Shown one piece after another: positions 34,578 to 41,419 of a stretch of DNA of 64,000 nucleotides. The notes beneath the pieces were generated by a model that searched no databases, had not been told where the DNA came from, and worked only from the letters and a program-made list of their open reading frames with translations. How positions within the stretch are numbered: position 1 is the stretch's first letter; the number at the start of each line of letters is the position of its first letter. The stretch comes from Bacteroidia bacterium (lineage in GTDB: Bacteria; Bacteroidota; Bacteroidia; Bacteroidales; Paludibacteraceae). The stretch is taken from contig SAAO01000016.1 in assembly GCA_009929375.1 (NCBI GenBank), positions 18,949 to 82,948 of the forward strand, given 5' to 3'. The translations under genes were made by a program, and so were the position numbers.

Positions 34578-36497
34578 TCAAAGTTGATATTTTATACCCA
34601 CTCTGAAATTGAATCCCGGTTGGGGCATACCACCAAAATCGAGGTAACTTATATTCAGCAAATTGTTTATTCCGGCATAAATATCGAAGTCCGAAATCTT
34701 ATATTGAAGTTTTACATTCAGCATATGGTAAGGTTTGTATTGCTCGTTTTCGGTTGTAGCTGTGTTGTAAAAAGTGCCTTCACGATCGAAATATCCGTAC
34801 GACCACATGGCATTCAGGCCTTTGTATATTTTATGACCCATATCCAGCGTCGCTTTGTGTTTCAGGTAGTCGAGCGCGTATTGCGAATCGTAATTGGTGG
34901 CTTTTTTGTCGGAGTTGAGATACGAATAGCCCACCTGAATACTGTTCAGGAAGCTTTCTCTGAAAATGTAACCCGCGCTCAATTCTCCTCCAAAAGTGTT
35001 TACAGTGGCCAGATTGGCGCTTTTGTATTTGGCCTCGCCATTGTATTTTACCCAGTCAATTACATCTTCGCCTATGCGGTAAAATACTGAAATGTTGGTA
35101 TAAAAACCATTTTTATTGAATTTAGCACCCGTTTCAATAGTTTTGGAATGCTCGGGTTTCAGGTTCGGATCGGCCTGATGTGTGCCTGTGTTGTAATATA
35201 AATCGGTAAAAGTTGGTAAACGCATTGCGTTATTGGCAGCAATAAAAATGCTGCTATGGTTATTCATATTGTACCCCAGATCGATACCACCATAAGTGTA
35301 ATTGCCAAATGCCTGATTATGTGTTTGTGCTATTCCGGCCGAGAGGTAGAATTTGTCGATATTCAGTGCATAATCGGCGAAAGCTGTGGCAGAAAGACGA
35401 TTGTCCTCTTTCACGAATTGAATGTTTTTTTCGAAATAATTATCGACGGGTTCACTCATTGTTTTCCCCAATGTAGTGCTATAAATATGTTCGTTTCGAA
35501 TGTCGGTTCCCAAAGTAAATTTTCCAAACGATGATAAATAATTAGCCGAGGCTTTTCCGCCTGTTACATTGGTAAGGTGGTAATAATGGCTGCTGTACCA
35601 GGACGCTGCATTTTCAAAATTTCGGAAAAACTCAAATCTGTCGTGATGCAGACGGTTGTAAATCTGTGCATTAAGTTGTACTTTGTTGAGTTGTAAATTC
35701 CAGTTTAATGCACCGAAAACAGTTTTGGTGTTTTCGAACTGGTTGCGAAATACAGTATGATAAAATCCATCTGCACCATAGGCTTTTTGCTGATATGCCA
35801 GTTGGATATCGAACTTTCCGGCTTTTGGGGTTTTTAAAGCACTATGTATAAATGCATTTGTCATTATGTAATCGGTGTTTGGCGCATAGCCTTCGCTGGC
35901 TTTATGTGTGATTGAAGCAAAATTTTTGAAATTGCCCTTACCCAATGAAGCGCTTAAATTTCCCAGATACGAATTGTAGCTACCTCCTTCCACTGTGGCT
36001 GAGAGGCTTTTGTTTTTGCTTTGCTCTGTGACGATATTAATAGCGCCACTGAAAGCATTCGGTCCCAAAAGGCGTGCAGCCGAGCCCTGCAGGATTTCAA
36101 TACGCGAAACGTCGCTCAGTTCCACCGGAATGTCGAGATTGTAATGTCCCGTTTGCGGATCGGTTATGTTTACGCCATTGAGCAAAACAAGCACTTGATC
36201 GAAAGTGCCTCCGCGCATACTGATATCGGCCTGAGTGCCATCGGTGCCTCGCTGACGAATGTCGATGCCGGGAATGTTTTCGAGCAATGCATCGAGGCTT
36301 TTTACAGGTAGTTTTTCAATTTCCGCACGGTCGATCACTGTGAGTATGCGTCCCATTTCGGAATACAACTTGGTTTTGTTTGCATTTACTTCAATAGCCG
36401 ATAACTGTACAGGAACTGAATCGTTGAAGTTTGTGGCCACACTAAATTGATTAACAAAAACTGCTAATAGCAGACTTAGAAAAGATTTTCTGATCAT
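34578..36497 (-). CDS. TonB-dependent outer membrane receptor (BtuB/CirA-like)
   Basis: 639 residues: signal peptide, plug domain ('IPGIDIRQRGTDGTQADISMRGGTFDQVLVLLNGVNITDPQTGHYNLDIPVEL' in one region, residues about 70-130) and a 22-strand barrel ending in 'FDFGGMPQPGFNFRVGIKYQL'-like C-terminal strand with terminal aromatic/Leu. There is no N-terminal CarboxypepD-regulatory domain and no SusD partner, so it is a vitamin or metal-chelate type receptor rather than a SusC. No cobalamin riboswitch signature was found upstream. Its ATG overlaps the stop of the small ORF (ATGA), and a terminator-like hairpin lies just before it. Confidence 0.9.
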   Translation of the reverse strand: MIRKSFLSLLLAVFVNQFSVATNFNDSVPVQLSAIEVNANKTKLYSEMGRILTVIDRAEIEKLPVKSLDALLENIPGIDIRQRGTDGTQADISMRGGTFDQVLVLLNGVNITDPQTGHYNLDIPVELSDVSRIEILQGSAARLLGPNAFSGAINIVTEQSKNKSLSATVEGGSYNSYLGNLSASLGKGNFKNFASITHKASEGYAPNTDYIMTNAFIHSALKTPKAGKFDIQLAYQQKAYGADGFYHTVFRNQFENTKTVFGALNWNLQLNKVQLNAQIYNRLHHDRFEFFRNFENAASWYSSHYYHLTNVTGGKASANYLSSFGKFTLGTDIRNEHIYSTTLGKTMSEPVDNYFEKNIQFVKEDNRLSATAFADYALNIDKFYLSAGIAQTHNQAFGNYTYGGIDLGYNMNNHSSIFIAANNAMRLPTFTDLYYNTGTHQADPNLKPEHSKTIETGAKFNKNGFYTNISVFYRIGEDVIDWVKYNGEAKYKSANLATVNTFGGELSAGYIFRESFLNSIQVGYSYLNSDKKATNYDSQYALDYLKHKATLDMGHKIYKGLNAMWSYGYFDREGTFYNTATTENEQYKPYHMLNVKLQYKISDFDIYAGINNLLNISYLDFGGMPQPGFNFRVGIKYQL

Positions 36498-36871
36498 GAT
36501 TTTTTGAAATTAAAAAAGCCGTTGAAAGAGATTTTCTCTTCCAACGGCTTCGGGTATAATACAATATTGTTTAAGCCACAGGCAGCTGCGGCTTCGGATG
36601 TTTGGTTTAAAACTACTATTTCGGACAAAAATGTGCTGAAATTATCCAAAACTTCTGTTTCGGACTCTCTGTCGCTGTCATTGTCAATAGTTGAAAGTGT
36701 TGCGCTTGACAATTCGGCCTTCGACTTGAGAAGCGATTTTTCGCCAACCGAAACCGACAAAAAACCGATTGAAACAATTGCCGACAAGCTTGCAAACACA
36801 GCCCACGACTGGCGCGACCACCTGCGAAAGCGGGCGTTTCGTAAACTTATATGTAGGTTTTTTTCTTTCAA
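36494..36871 (-). CDS. Small conserved-looking protein translationally coupled to the TonB receptor
   Basis: 125 residues. N-terminal Arg-rich stretch 'LRNARFRRWSRQSWAVF' runs into a single hydrophobic segment 'ASLSAIVSIGFLSVSVG' (about 25-42), then an acidic Ser/Glu-rich tail ending 'ISFNGFFNFKKS'. This pattern recalls small proteins preceding TonB-receptor genes in other Bacteroidales (from memory, not verified). Support for reality: its stop overlaps the receptor ATG as ATGA and a promoter lies 24 bp upstream. Its 3' codons overlap an intrinsic terminator, so it may act as a long leader peptide in attenuation. An opposite-strand ORF of equal length exists but has no promoter. Confidence 0.6.
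   Translation of the reverse strand: MKEKNLHISLRNARFRRWSRQSWAVFASLSAIVSIGFLSVSVGEKSLLKSKAELSSATLSTIDNDSDRESETEVLDNFSTFLSEIVVLNQTSEAAAACGLNNIVLYPKPLEEKISFNGFFNFKKS
36511..36550 (-). terminator. Terminator/attenuator hairpin between the small ORF and the TonB receptor
   Basis: On the minus strand a 16-bp stem (arms 36535-36550 and 36516-36531, one G-U pair, 3-nt loop) is followed by TTTTTT. It lies within the last codons of the small ORF and about 15-20 bp before the receptor start. As the mismatch is A-C on the plus strand and G-U on the minus strand, minus-strand RNA folds better. Confidence 0.75.
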
Positions 36872-36894
36872 AATTTCTTTCTGATTTCAGAGTG

Positions 36895-36924
36895 CAAAGT
36901 TATTCCAATTTTACGATTATACAA
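36895..36924 (-). promoter_or_regulatory. Promoter for the small ORF - TonB receptor unit
   Basis: Minus strand: -33 TTG (36922-36924), 19-20-bp spacing, -7 TAACTTTG (36895-36902) followed by CA. Predicted leader about 17 nt. Confidence 0.65.
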
Positions 36925-36951
36925 GAACATGGAAAAATTCTTCTGTAATAA

Positions 36952-36983
36952 TGAACATAAGTTCAAAACTATTTCTACCTTTG
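36952..36983 (+). promoter_or_regulatory. Candidate promoter and operator of the DUF134 gene cluster
   Basis: -7 TACCTTTG at 36976-36983 followed by CAGTC. There is no TTTG at -33; instead a small inverted repeat TGAAC-ATAA-GTTCA (36952-36965) covers that position, as expected for an operator or activator site. Confidence 0.55.
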
Positions 36984-37016
36984 CAGTCGTAAACCATTAA
37001 ATTGTAAATTTAAGAA

Positions 37017-37421
37017 ATGTCTCGTCCCAAACAATTCAGAAAAATAGTTTCACCACCATTAATGGTTGGTTTTAAACCATTTGGTATTCCGCGGTCTCAG
37101 TTGGAGGGGGTCGTTTTGCATTACGACGAATATGAAGCTGTACGCTTACTCGATTACGAGGGGCTTATGCAGGAGCAGGCGGCGGAGAAAATGAATGTGT
37201 CGCGACCTACGCTCACACGCATTTACGAAAGTGCCCGAAAAACCATTGCGAAAGCATTTGTAGAGGGCAAAATGATTGTGATCGAAGGTGGTAATGTCGA
37301 TTTTGGTCGCCAATGGTTTCGTTGTCGGAAATGTCATAAATTGGTTGATGGTGTCGAAAATCATATACCCTGCAAAAACTGTGTAAGCTTTGGTAATGAA
37401 GAACTTACTCCATTAAAATAA
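37017..37421 (+). CDS. DUF134 predicted DNA-binding regulator
   Basis: 134 residues. Starts 'MSRPKQFRKIVSPPLMVGFKPFGIP', the family signature; a sigma70-region-4-like HTH follows ('YEGLMQEQAAEKMNVSRPTLTRIYESARKTIAKAFVEGK'). A C-terminal four-Cys zinc or Fe-S site is formed by 'FRCRKCHKL' and 'IPCKNC'. DUF134 genes are repeatedly found beside NifX-like cofactor-binding proteins in anaerobes, and this one heads such a cluster. Probable role: metal- or redox-responsive regulator of the cluster. Confidence 0.92.
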   Translation: MSRPKQFRKIVSPPLMVGFKPFGIPRSQLEGVVLHYDEYEAVRLLDYEGLMQEQAAEKMNVSRPTLTRIYESARKTIAKAFVEGKMIVIEGGNVDFGRQWFRCRKCHKLVDGVENHIPCKNCVSFGNEELTPLK

Positions 37422-37437
37422 CAACTAATCACTAAAT

Positions 37438-37461
37438 TCCCCCTTTAGGGGGTTAGGGGGC
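37438..37461. repeat. CCCCCTTTAGGGGG palindrome before the MBL gene (copy 1 of 3)
   Basis: CCCCCTTTAGGGGG at 37439-37452 followed by TTAGGGGG, ending 5 bp before the ATG. Related elements precede the genes at 38438 (38378-38425, interrupted by an inner hairpin TCCCGAT/ATCGGGA at 38391-38410) and 39391 (CCCCTTTAGGGG at 39361-39372). Confidence 0.7.
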
Positions 37462-37465
37462 TGAA

Positions 37466-38299
37466 ATGAAAATTATCGTATTATCAGATAACAGAACAAT
37501 CAATTCTGAGCTGGAAACTGAACATGGTTTGTGCGTGTACCTCGAAACCGCAAAATATAAATGTCTGCTCGATACCGGTGCTTCAGATATTTTTGTGCGC
37601 AATGCTGCCAAACTGAATGTGGATCTTTCCGAAGTGGATTATGTGTTTATTTCGCACGGGCATGCCGATCATATCGGAGGACTGCCCTTCTTTCTGAAAC
37701 TTAACAGCAAAGCGAAAATCGTAATGTCAGAAAATGCACTTTCGCAAACTTATTATTCGGTACGTAATGGTTTACATCGCATAAGTATTGACTTTGATGT
37801 TGAAAAAATCAAAGAGCGTTTGGTGTTGGTGAATAAGGATGCGTGGTTCGAAAGTGATATTCATGTATTTTCTGTACATGAACTGAAGAATCCATTGCCA
37901 CAGGGAAATCGTACATTATTAAGAGATGCAGGGACAGGAGTGGAGCCCGATGATTTTAATCACGAAATAGTAGTGACTTTTGGAACTGATAATCTTTTTG
38001 TTTTTACCGGTTGCGGTCACAAAGGTCTGCTAAATATATTAGATACATTAAAATCAACAACATTAAAGCGTATTCGCTATGTGATGGGTGGGTTTCATTT
38101 GTTGGATGCTAAAAACGGGATTCTTTTTGAATCGGAACAGGAAATTGAGAAATTAGCGAAATCGCTGATCAAAGATTATCCTCATACTGAATTTATCACC
38201 GGGCATTGCACGGGTGAACACACCTACGAAATACTGAAAAAAACTCTGGAATACAAACTCATCCATTTTTTTACCGGATATAGGTTAGAGATGTGGTGA
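37466..38299 (+). CDS. MBL-fold metallohydrolase
   Basis: 277 residues. The zinc-binding motif HxHxDH is H64-G-H66-A-D68-H69 ('ISHGHADHIGGLPFF'). Later metal ligands are in 'FVFTGCGHKGLLNIL' and 'YVMGGFHLLDA', and the end 'EFITGHCTGEHTYEILKKTL' is typical of the subgroup annotated as 7,8-dihydropterin-6-methyl-aminobenzene-phosphate synthase-like proteins. The reaction is unknown; in NifX/MinD clusters such hydrolases recur. 45 bp downstream of the DUF134 gene. Its stop codon begins a GATGTGAT repeat tract. Confidence 0.9.
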   Translation: MKIIVLSDNRTINSELETEHGLCVYLETAKYKCLLDTGASDIFVRNAAKLNVDLSEVDYVFISHGHADHIGGLPFFLKLNSKAKIVMSENALSQTYYSVRNGLHRISIDFDVEKIKERLVLVNKDAWFESDIHVFSVHELKNPLPQGNRTLLRDAGTGVEPDDFNHEIVVTFGTDNLFVFTGCGHKGLLNILDTLKSTTLKRIRYVMGGFHLLDAKNGILFESEQEIEKLAKSLIKDYPHTEFITGHCTGEHTYEILKKTLEYKLIHFFTGYRLEMW

Positions 38300-38330
38300 T
38301 GTGATGATGTGATGATGTGGTGATGTGATG
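38290..38330. repeat. GATGTGAT-type repeat tract at the MBL gene stop
   Basis: About 40 bp of ATGTGGTGATGTGATGATG-type units, starting in the last codons of the MBL gene. Same class as the tract after mutS (3232-3263). Confidence 0.8.
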
Positions 38331-38437
38331 AAGATAATGGAGTTAAAAGTAAATTAAAATAAAACAAAATCTCTTATTCCCCGCAATTTATCCCGATTCT
38401 TTTATCGGGAGGGGTTTAGGGGTCAAATTCTACAAAT

Positions 38438-38743
38438 ATGAAAATAGCAATAACATCCGAAGGGAATACTTTAAATGCACAAATCGATAGTCGGTTTGGT
38501 CGCTGCAACTATTTTGCTTTTTACGATACCGATACAAAGCAAACAGAATTTATGTTGAATCCCGGGAAAGAAGCCTCAGGAGGTGCCGGCCCTGCTGCTG
38601 TGCAGTTTGTAGCGCAACAGGGTGCAAAAAAAATCATTGCTGGTGAGTTTGGTGGTAAAACAGTGCCTTTGTTTCAAAGTCTTGGTATACAGATGGTCAA
38701 CGCTTCAGGTAAAAGCATCGCTGAGATAATTGAACAATTGTGA
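38438..38743 (+). CDS. NifX/NifB-fold Fe-Mo cofactor-binding family protein (copy 1)
   Basis: 101 residues forming one dinitrogenase iron-molybdenum cofactor-biosynthesis (RNase H-like) domain: 'MKIAITSEGNTLNAQIDSRFGRCNYFAFYD', 'GPAAVQFVAQQGAKKIIAGEFGGKTVPLFQSLGIQM'. Members bind metal-sulfur clusters; the Desulfovibrio orange protein (ORP), which holds a Mo-Cu-sulfide cluster, has this fold. A single Cys (in 'GRCNYF') is visible. No nitrogenase genes are in the window, so a role in FeMo-co is unlikely. Between an MBL gene and two Gly-rich proteins. Confidence 0.93.
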   Translation: MKIAITSEGNTLNAQIDSRFGRCNYFAFYDTDTKQTEFMLNPGKEASGGAGPAAVQFVAQQGAKKIIAGEFGGKTVPLFQSLGIQMVNASGKSIAEIIEQL

Positions 38744-38770
38744 TTATTTACATCTAAAAAACAATTAAAT

Positions 38771-38956
38771 ATGCCACACATGGACGGCACAGGTCCCGAA
38801 GGTAAGGGAAAATCGTCAGGGCGCCGGTTAGGTCAGTGTAAACCCACAAAAGAAGAATCGATAATTTCGAAACTTGGCAAAGGCATGGGACTAAAACGCA
38901 AGTCGGGTGGAGGAAGCGGAAAACAGAAACGCTTAAAAAGCGGAGAGAATTTATAG
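38771..38956 (+). CDS. DUF5320-like short basic protein
   Basis: 61 residues, Gly/Lys/Ser-rich, starting 'MPHMDGTGPEGKGKSSGRRLGQC', which matches the N-terminal 'GTGPxGxGxxTGRxxGxC' pattern of DUF5320-type proteins found beside NifX-like genes. Basic low-complexity C-terminus. Function unknown; perhaps a cofactor-cluster accessory or scaffold. 27 bp after the first NifX-like gene. Confidence 0.8.
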   Translation: MPHMDGTGPEGKGKSSGRRLGQCKPTKEESIISKLGKGMGLKRKSGGGSGKQKRLKSGENL

Positions 38957-38970
38957 AATTTTATTTTTAA

Positions 38971-38980
38971 AAAAGGAGGT
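38971..38980 (+). promoter_or_regulatory. Unusually strong Shine-Dalgarno site
   Basis: AAAAGGAGGT, 4 bp before the ATG at 38985: a near-perfect anti-16S match, in contrast to the other genes of this window, most of which lack such a site. Confidence 0.75.
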
Positions 38981-38984
38981 TATT

Positions 38985-39221
38985 ATGCCTGGTTTTAATC
39001 AAACAGGTCCTATGGGTCAGGGATCCATGACCGGACGAAAAATGGGAAAATGCACAAATTTTGGTGCAAAAGTAAAAGAACAAACAGCTACTGATGCGCA
39101 GGAGAATGTGCAAAATAATGCACAGGGAATGGGACGCGGTATGGGTCGTGGTTTTGGTGGAGGTCGTGGCATGGGACGTTGCAGAGGTCGCGGTAATCGT
39201 GGCGGCGGATTTAATAATTAA
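38985..39221 (+). CDS. DUF5320-like Gly/Arg-rich protein
   Basis: 78 residues. The N-terminus 'MPGFNQTGPMGQGSMTGRKMGKC' is the DUF5320 signature. The second half is a Gly-Met-Arg repeat ('GMGRGMGRGFGGGRGMGRCRGRG'-like, shown shortened) with one further Cys. Function unknown; proteins like this accompany NifX/MinD clusters. It has a strong Shine-Dalgarno sequence and is followed by a terminator, so it closes the first half of the cluster. Confidence 0.82.
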   Translation: MPGFNQTGPMGQGSMTGRKMGKCTNFGAKVKEQTATDAQENVQNNAQGMGRGMGRGFGGGRGMGRCRGRGNRGGGFNN

Positions 39222-39228
39222 TATGAAT

Positions 39229-39254
39229 GGAGGGTGCAAAAGCCCTCCGTTTTT
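39229..39254 (+). terminator. Intrinsic terminator after the second DUF5320 gene
   Basis: GGAGGG (39229-39234) / CCCTCC (39243-39248), 8-nt loop, then GTTTTT. Short but GC-rich. Confidence 0.65.
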
Positions 39255-39390
39255 AAATATTTGCAGAAAAAATGTGAATATAAATACAAAAGTCTCTTTG
39301 GATGTTTAGATTTGCATTCATGAAGAAAACTCTTAATTCTCAAAAAAACTAATCTTTATTCCCCTTTAGGGGTCATAATTAATTAAATAA

Positions 39391-39759
39391 ATGAACAAAT
39401 GTATTGCTATTCCCATGGAAAATGGGGTTGTATGTGCTCACTTCGGGCATTGCGAGTATTTCTCAATAATCAATGTAGTTGATGGTCGGATTACCGACAT
39501 TAAAGAAATGACACCTCCCGAGCATGTACCGGGACTCTATCCCCGCTGGGTGGCTTCGCATGGAGTAACCGATGTAATTGCCGGGGGTATGGGACAAAAG
39601 GCGATCGATCTGTTTAAAGCCCAGCAGGTGAATGCTTTTGTGGGTGCTCCTCAGAAGGATGCCAAATCGATAGTAGAAGATTTTATTGCCGACAAACTAA
39701 TTCTTAACGCAAATTACTGCAATCACGATGACAAACACGAACATAGCTGCCGACATTGA
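39391..39759 (+). CDS. NifX/NifB-fold cofactor-binding family protein (copy 2), with His/Cys tail
   Basis: 122 residues. Same fold as the 38438 gene: 'CIAIPMENGVVCAHFGHCEYFSIINV', 'VIAGGMGQKAIDLFKAQQVNAFVGAP'. It differs in having Cys and His in the loop ('CAHFGHCEYF') and a metal-binding-looking C-terminus 'CNHDDKHEHSCRH'. Probable carrier of a metal-sulfur cluster or metal ion. Its last 32 bp overlap the DUF89 gene, so the two are translationally linked. Confidence 0.92.
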   Translation: MNKCIAIPMENGVVCAHFGHCEYFSIINVVDGRITDIKEMTPPEHVPGLYPRWVASHGVTDVIAGGMGQKAIDLFKAQQVNAFVGAPQKDAKSIVEDFIADKLILNANYCNHDDKHEHSCRH

Positions 39760-40615
39760 GCAAAAAGTTGAATTTGACCTGCGTTGCGTGGAATGTCAGT
39801 ATAAGTCATTTGAACGCCTCATGAATAAATTTCAGATGGATGAATCGATGCGCAATGAATTTGTAGATTTTTACAACAAAGAAATTCGTGGACTTACTGT
39901 AAAAACGACTCCGGAAATTCACAGAGTCCTGAATCGGGAATTTTGTCGTCTGATTTCAAACAACGACCCTTACAGCGAGGAAAAGCAAGTGAGTAACAGG
40001 CTAATGCTTCAGTTGTATAAGCACTTTCGCACAGAAGTGCTTGAAGCAATGAATCCATTTAAAACAGCCTTGAAGCTATCGATTGCAGGAAATATTATGG
40101 ATTATGGGGTGGCTCAGGATTTTGACATACACAAAACTATTGACACTGTGTTGGGCGCGGATTTCGCCATCGATCATTCTGTAGAACTTGAGAAACGTAT
40201 TAAATCGGCAAAAAAAATTCTTTATCTGGGCGATAATGCAGGCGAAATCGTATTCGATAAGCTTTTTATTGAGCTTATCATGCATCCGGGGCTTACTTTT
40301 GCTGTGCGCGGAAGTGCGGTACTTAACGATGCTCTTGAAATTGATGCCCGTGAAGTAGGAATAGATATGGTTGCTGATGTGATAAATAATGGTTACGATG
40401 CGCCTTCAACTGTTTTGAGTGAATGTAGCCCTGAGTTTCTCGAAGTTTACAACGAAGCCGATTTAATTATATCGAAAGGACAGGGAAATTTTGAAGGTCT
40501 TATGGACGAGAATGACCCGCGCATTTTCTTTTTACTTATGGTAAAATGCGATGTAGTAGCCGAAAAGATGAGTGTTCCCCAAGGCAGTTTTGTGGTATAT
40601 AATAAAACCATTTAA
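39728..40615 (+). CDS. DUF89 / ARMT1-like family protein
   Basis: 295 residues. The DUF89 metal-binding motif is 'YLGDNAGEIVFDKLFIE' (D169, N170), with further family segments 'DLRCVECQ' at the N-terminus, 'VRGSAVLNDAL' and 'LIISKGQGNFEGLMDENDPRIFFLLMVKCDVVA'. DUF89 proteins bind Mn2+, Ni2+ or Co2+ and can act as phosphatases on phosphorylated metabolites. The ATG at 39728 lies 32 bp inside the NifX-like gene; no later ATG keeps the conserved 'DLRCVECQ'. In this cluster a role in metabolite repair or metal handling is plausible. Confidence 0.9.
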   Translation: MTNTNIAADIEQKVEFDLRCVECQYKSFERLMNKFQMDESMRNEFVDFYNKEIRGLTVKTTPEIHRVLNREFCRLISNNDPYSEEKQVSNRLMLQLYKHFRTEVLEAMNPFKTALKLSIAGNIMDYGVAQDFDIHKTIDTVLGADFAIDHSVELEKRIKSAKKILYLGDNAGEIVFDKLFIELIMHPGLTFAVRGSAVLNDALEIDAREVGIDMVADVINNGYDAPSTVLSECSPEFLEVYNEADLIISKGQGNFEGLMDENDPRIFFLLMVKCDVVAEKMSVPQGSFVVYNKTI

Positions 40616-40669
40616 TTGTTTCGGTAAATACAGTTTTTTAAGGGTGAGGTTTTTTCAGACTTTTTTAAT

Positions 40670-41419
40670 ATGGATGTGAAATTGGTATATACAATAATAG
40701 CGCTTGTGGCCGGTAGTGTGGGAAGCGTGGCACTTGCTGCTTTGTTGCTGTTGTTTAGCGACAAACCCCTGATGCGGATATCAACTTATCTGAGTTATTT
40801 GGCTGGTGGAACTTTACTTGGTGCTGCATTTCTGGGGATGATACCCAATGCACTTACTATGCTGGATGCTCCTTATGTGTTACAAATTGTATTAGCCGGT
40901 ATTATATTTTTTTTCGTTCTGGAAAAAATAATCCTCTGGCGTACCTGCCGGAATAAAGATTGCGAACGACATTTACATGCAGCAGCTCCAATGATTCTGG
41001 TGGGCGATGCGTTTCACAATGCTATTGATGGGATTGTGATTGCAGCTTCGTTTCTCACTTCTACTGAGTTGGGAATTTTTGTAACGCTGTCGGTTGTGTT
41101 TCACGAGGTCCCACAGGAATTAGGCGATTTTGGTATTCTGTTGCGTAGTGGCTTGTCGAAAAAGAAAGCATTATTTTATAATGCACTTTCGGGAAGTTCG
41201 GCCATTGTAACAGGTATTCTCGCTTTTTATTTTATGCAGGAACTGAAGTCTTTTATTCCTTATGCGTTAGCATTTTCGGCGTCAAGCTTTTTGTATATTG
41301 CTATGGCTGAATTGATTCCGGAAATGCACAAAAAGACAAAGGCATTTGAATCGGTGGCTCAGATATTACTTATTATTGCCGGAATTTTTATTATTTTTCT
41401 GATAAAACAAATACATTGA
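40670..41419 (+). CDS. ZIP-family metal transporter
   Basis: 249 residues with about eight membrane helices. ZIP metal-site helices: 'VGDAFHNAIDGIVIAASF' and 'VVFHEVPQELGDFGILL', the variant HN..D / HE.PQE signature of Gufa/ZIP proteins. The loop 'RTCRNKDCERHLH' contains Cys and His residues suited for metal binding. It likely brings a divalent metal for the cofactor cluster. Its stop overlaps the TTG start of the next gene (TTGA). Confidence 0.92.
   Translation: MDVKLVYTIIALVAGSVGSVALAALLLLFSDKPLMRISTYLSYLAGGTLLGAAFLGMIPNALTMLDAPYVLQIVLAGIIFFFVLEKIILWRTCRNKDCERHLHAAAPMILVGDAFHNAIDGIVIAASFLTSTELGIFVTLSVVFHEVPQELGDFGILLRSGLSKKKALFYNALSGSSAIVTGILAFYFMQELKSFIPYALAFSASSFLYIAMAELIPEMHKKTKAFESVAQILLIIAGIFIIFLIKQIH

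Noticed and set aside
36504..36884. 126-codon plus-strand ORF opposite the small ORF before the TonB receptor
   Set aside because: No promoter, would run into the divergent control region; the minus-strand ORF has a promoter and ATGA coupling.
36498..36900. Cobalamin riboswitch upstream of the BtuB-like receptor
   Set aside because: Looked for the conserved B12-box and long leader; the leader is about 17 nt before the small ORF and no such box was recognised.
39728..39759. Sequencing frameshift joining the NifX-like and DUF89 genes
   Set aside because: Both proteins are complete with normal ends; the overlap is an ordinary translational coupling.
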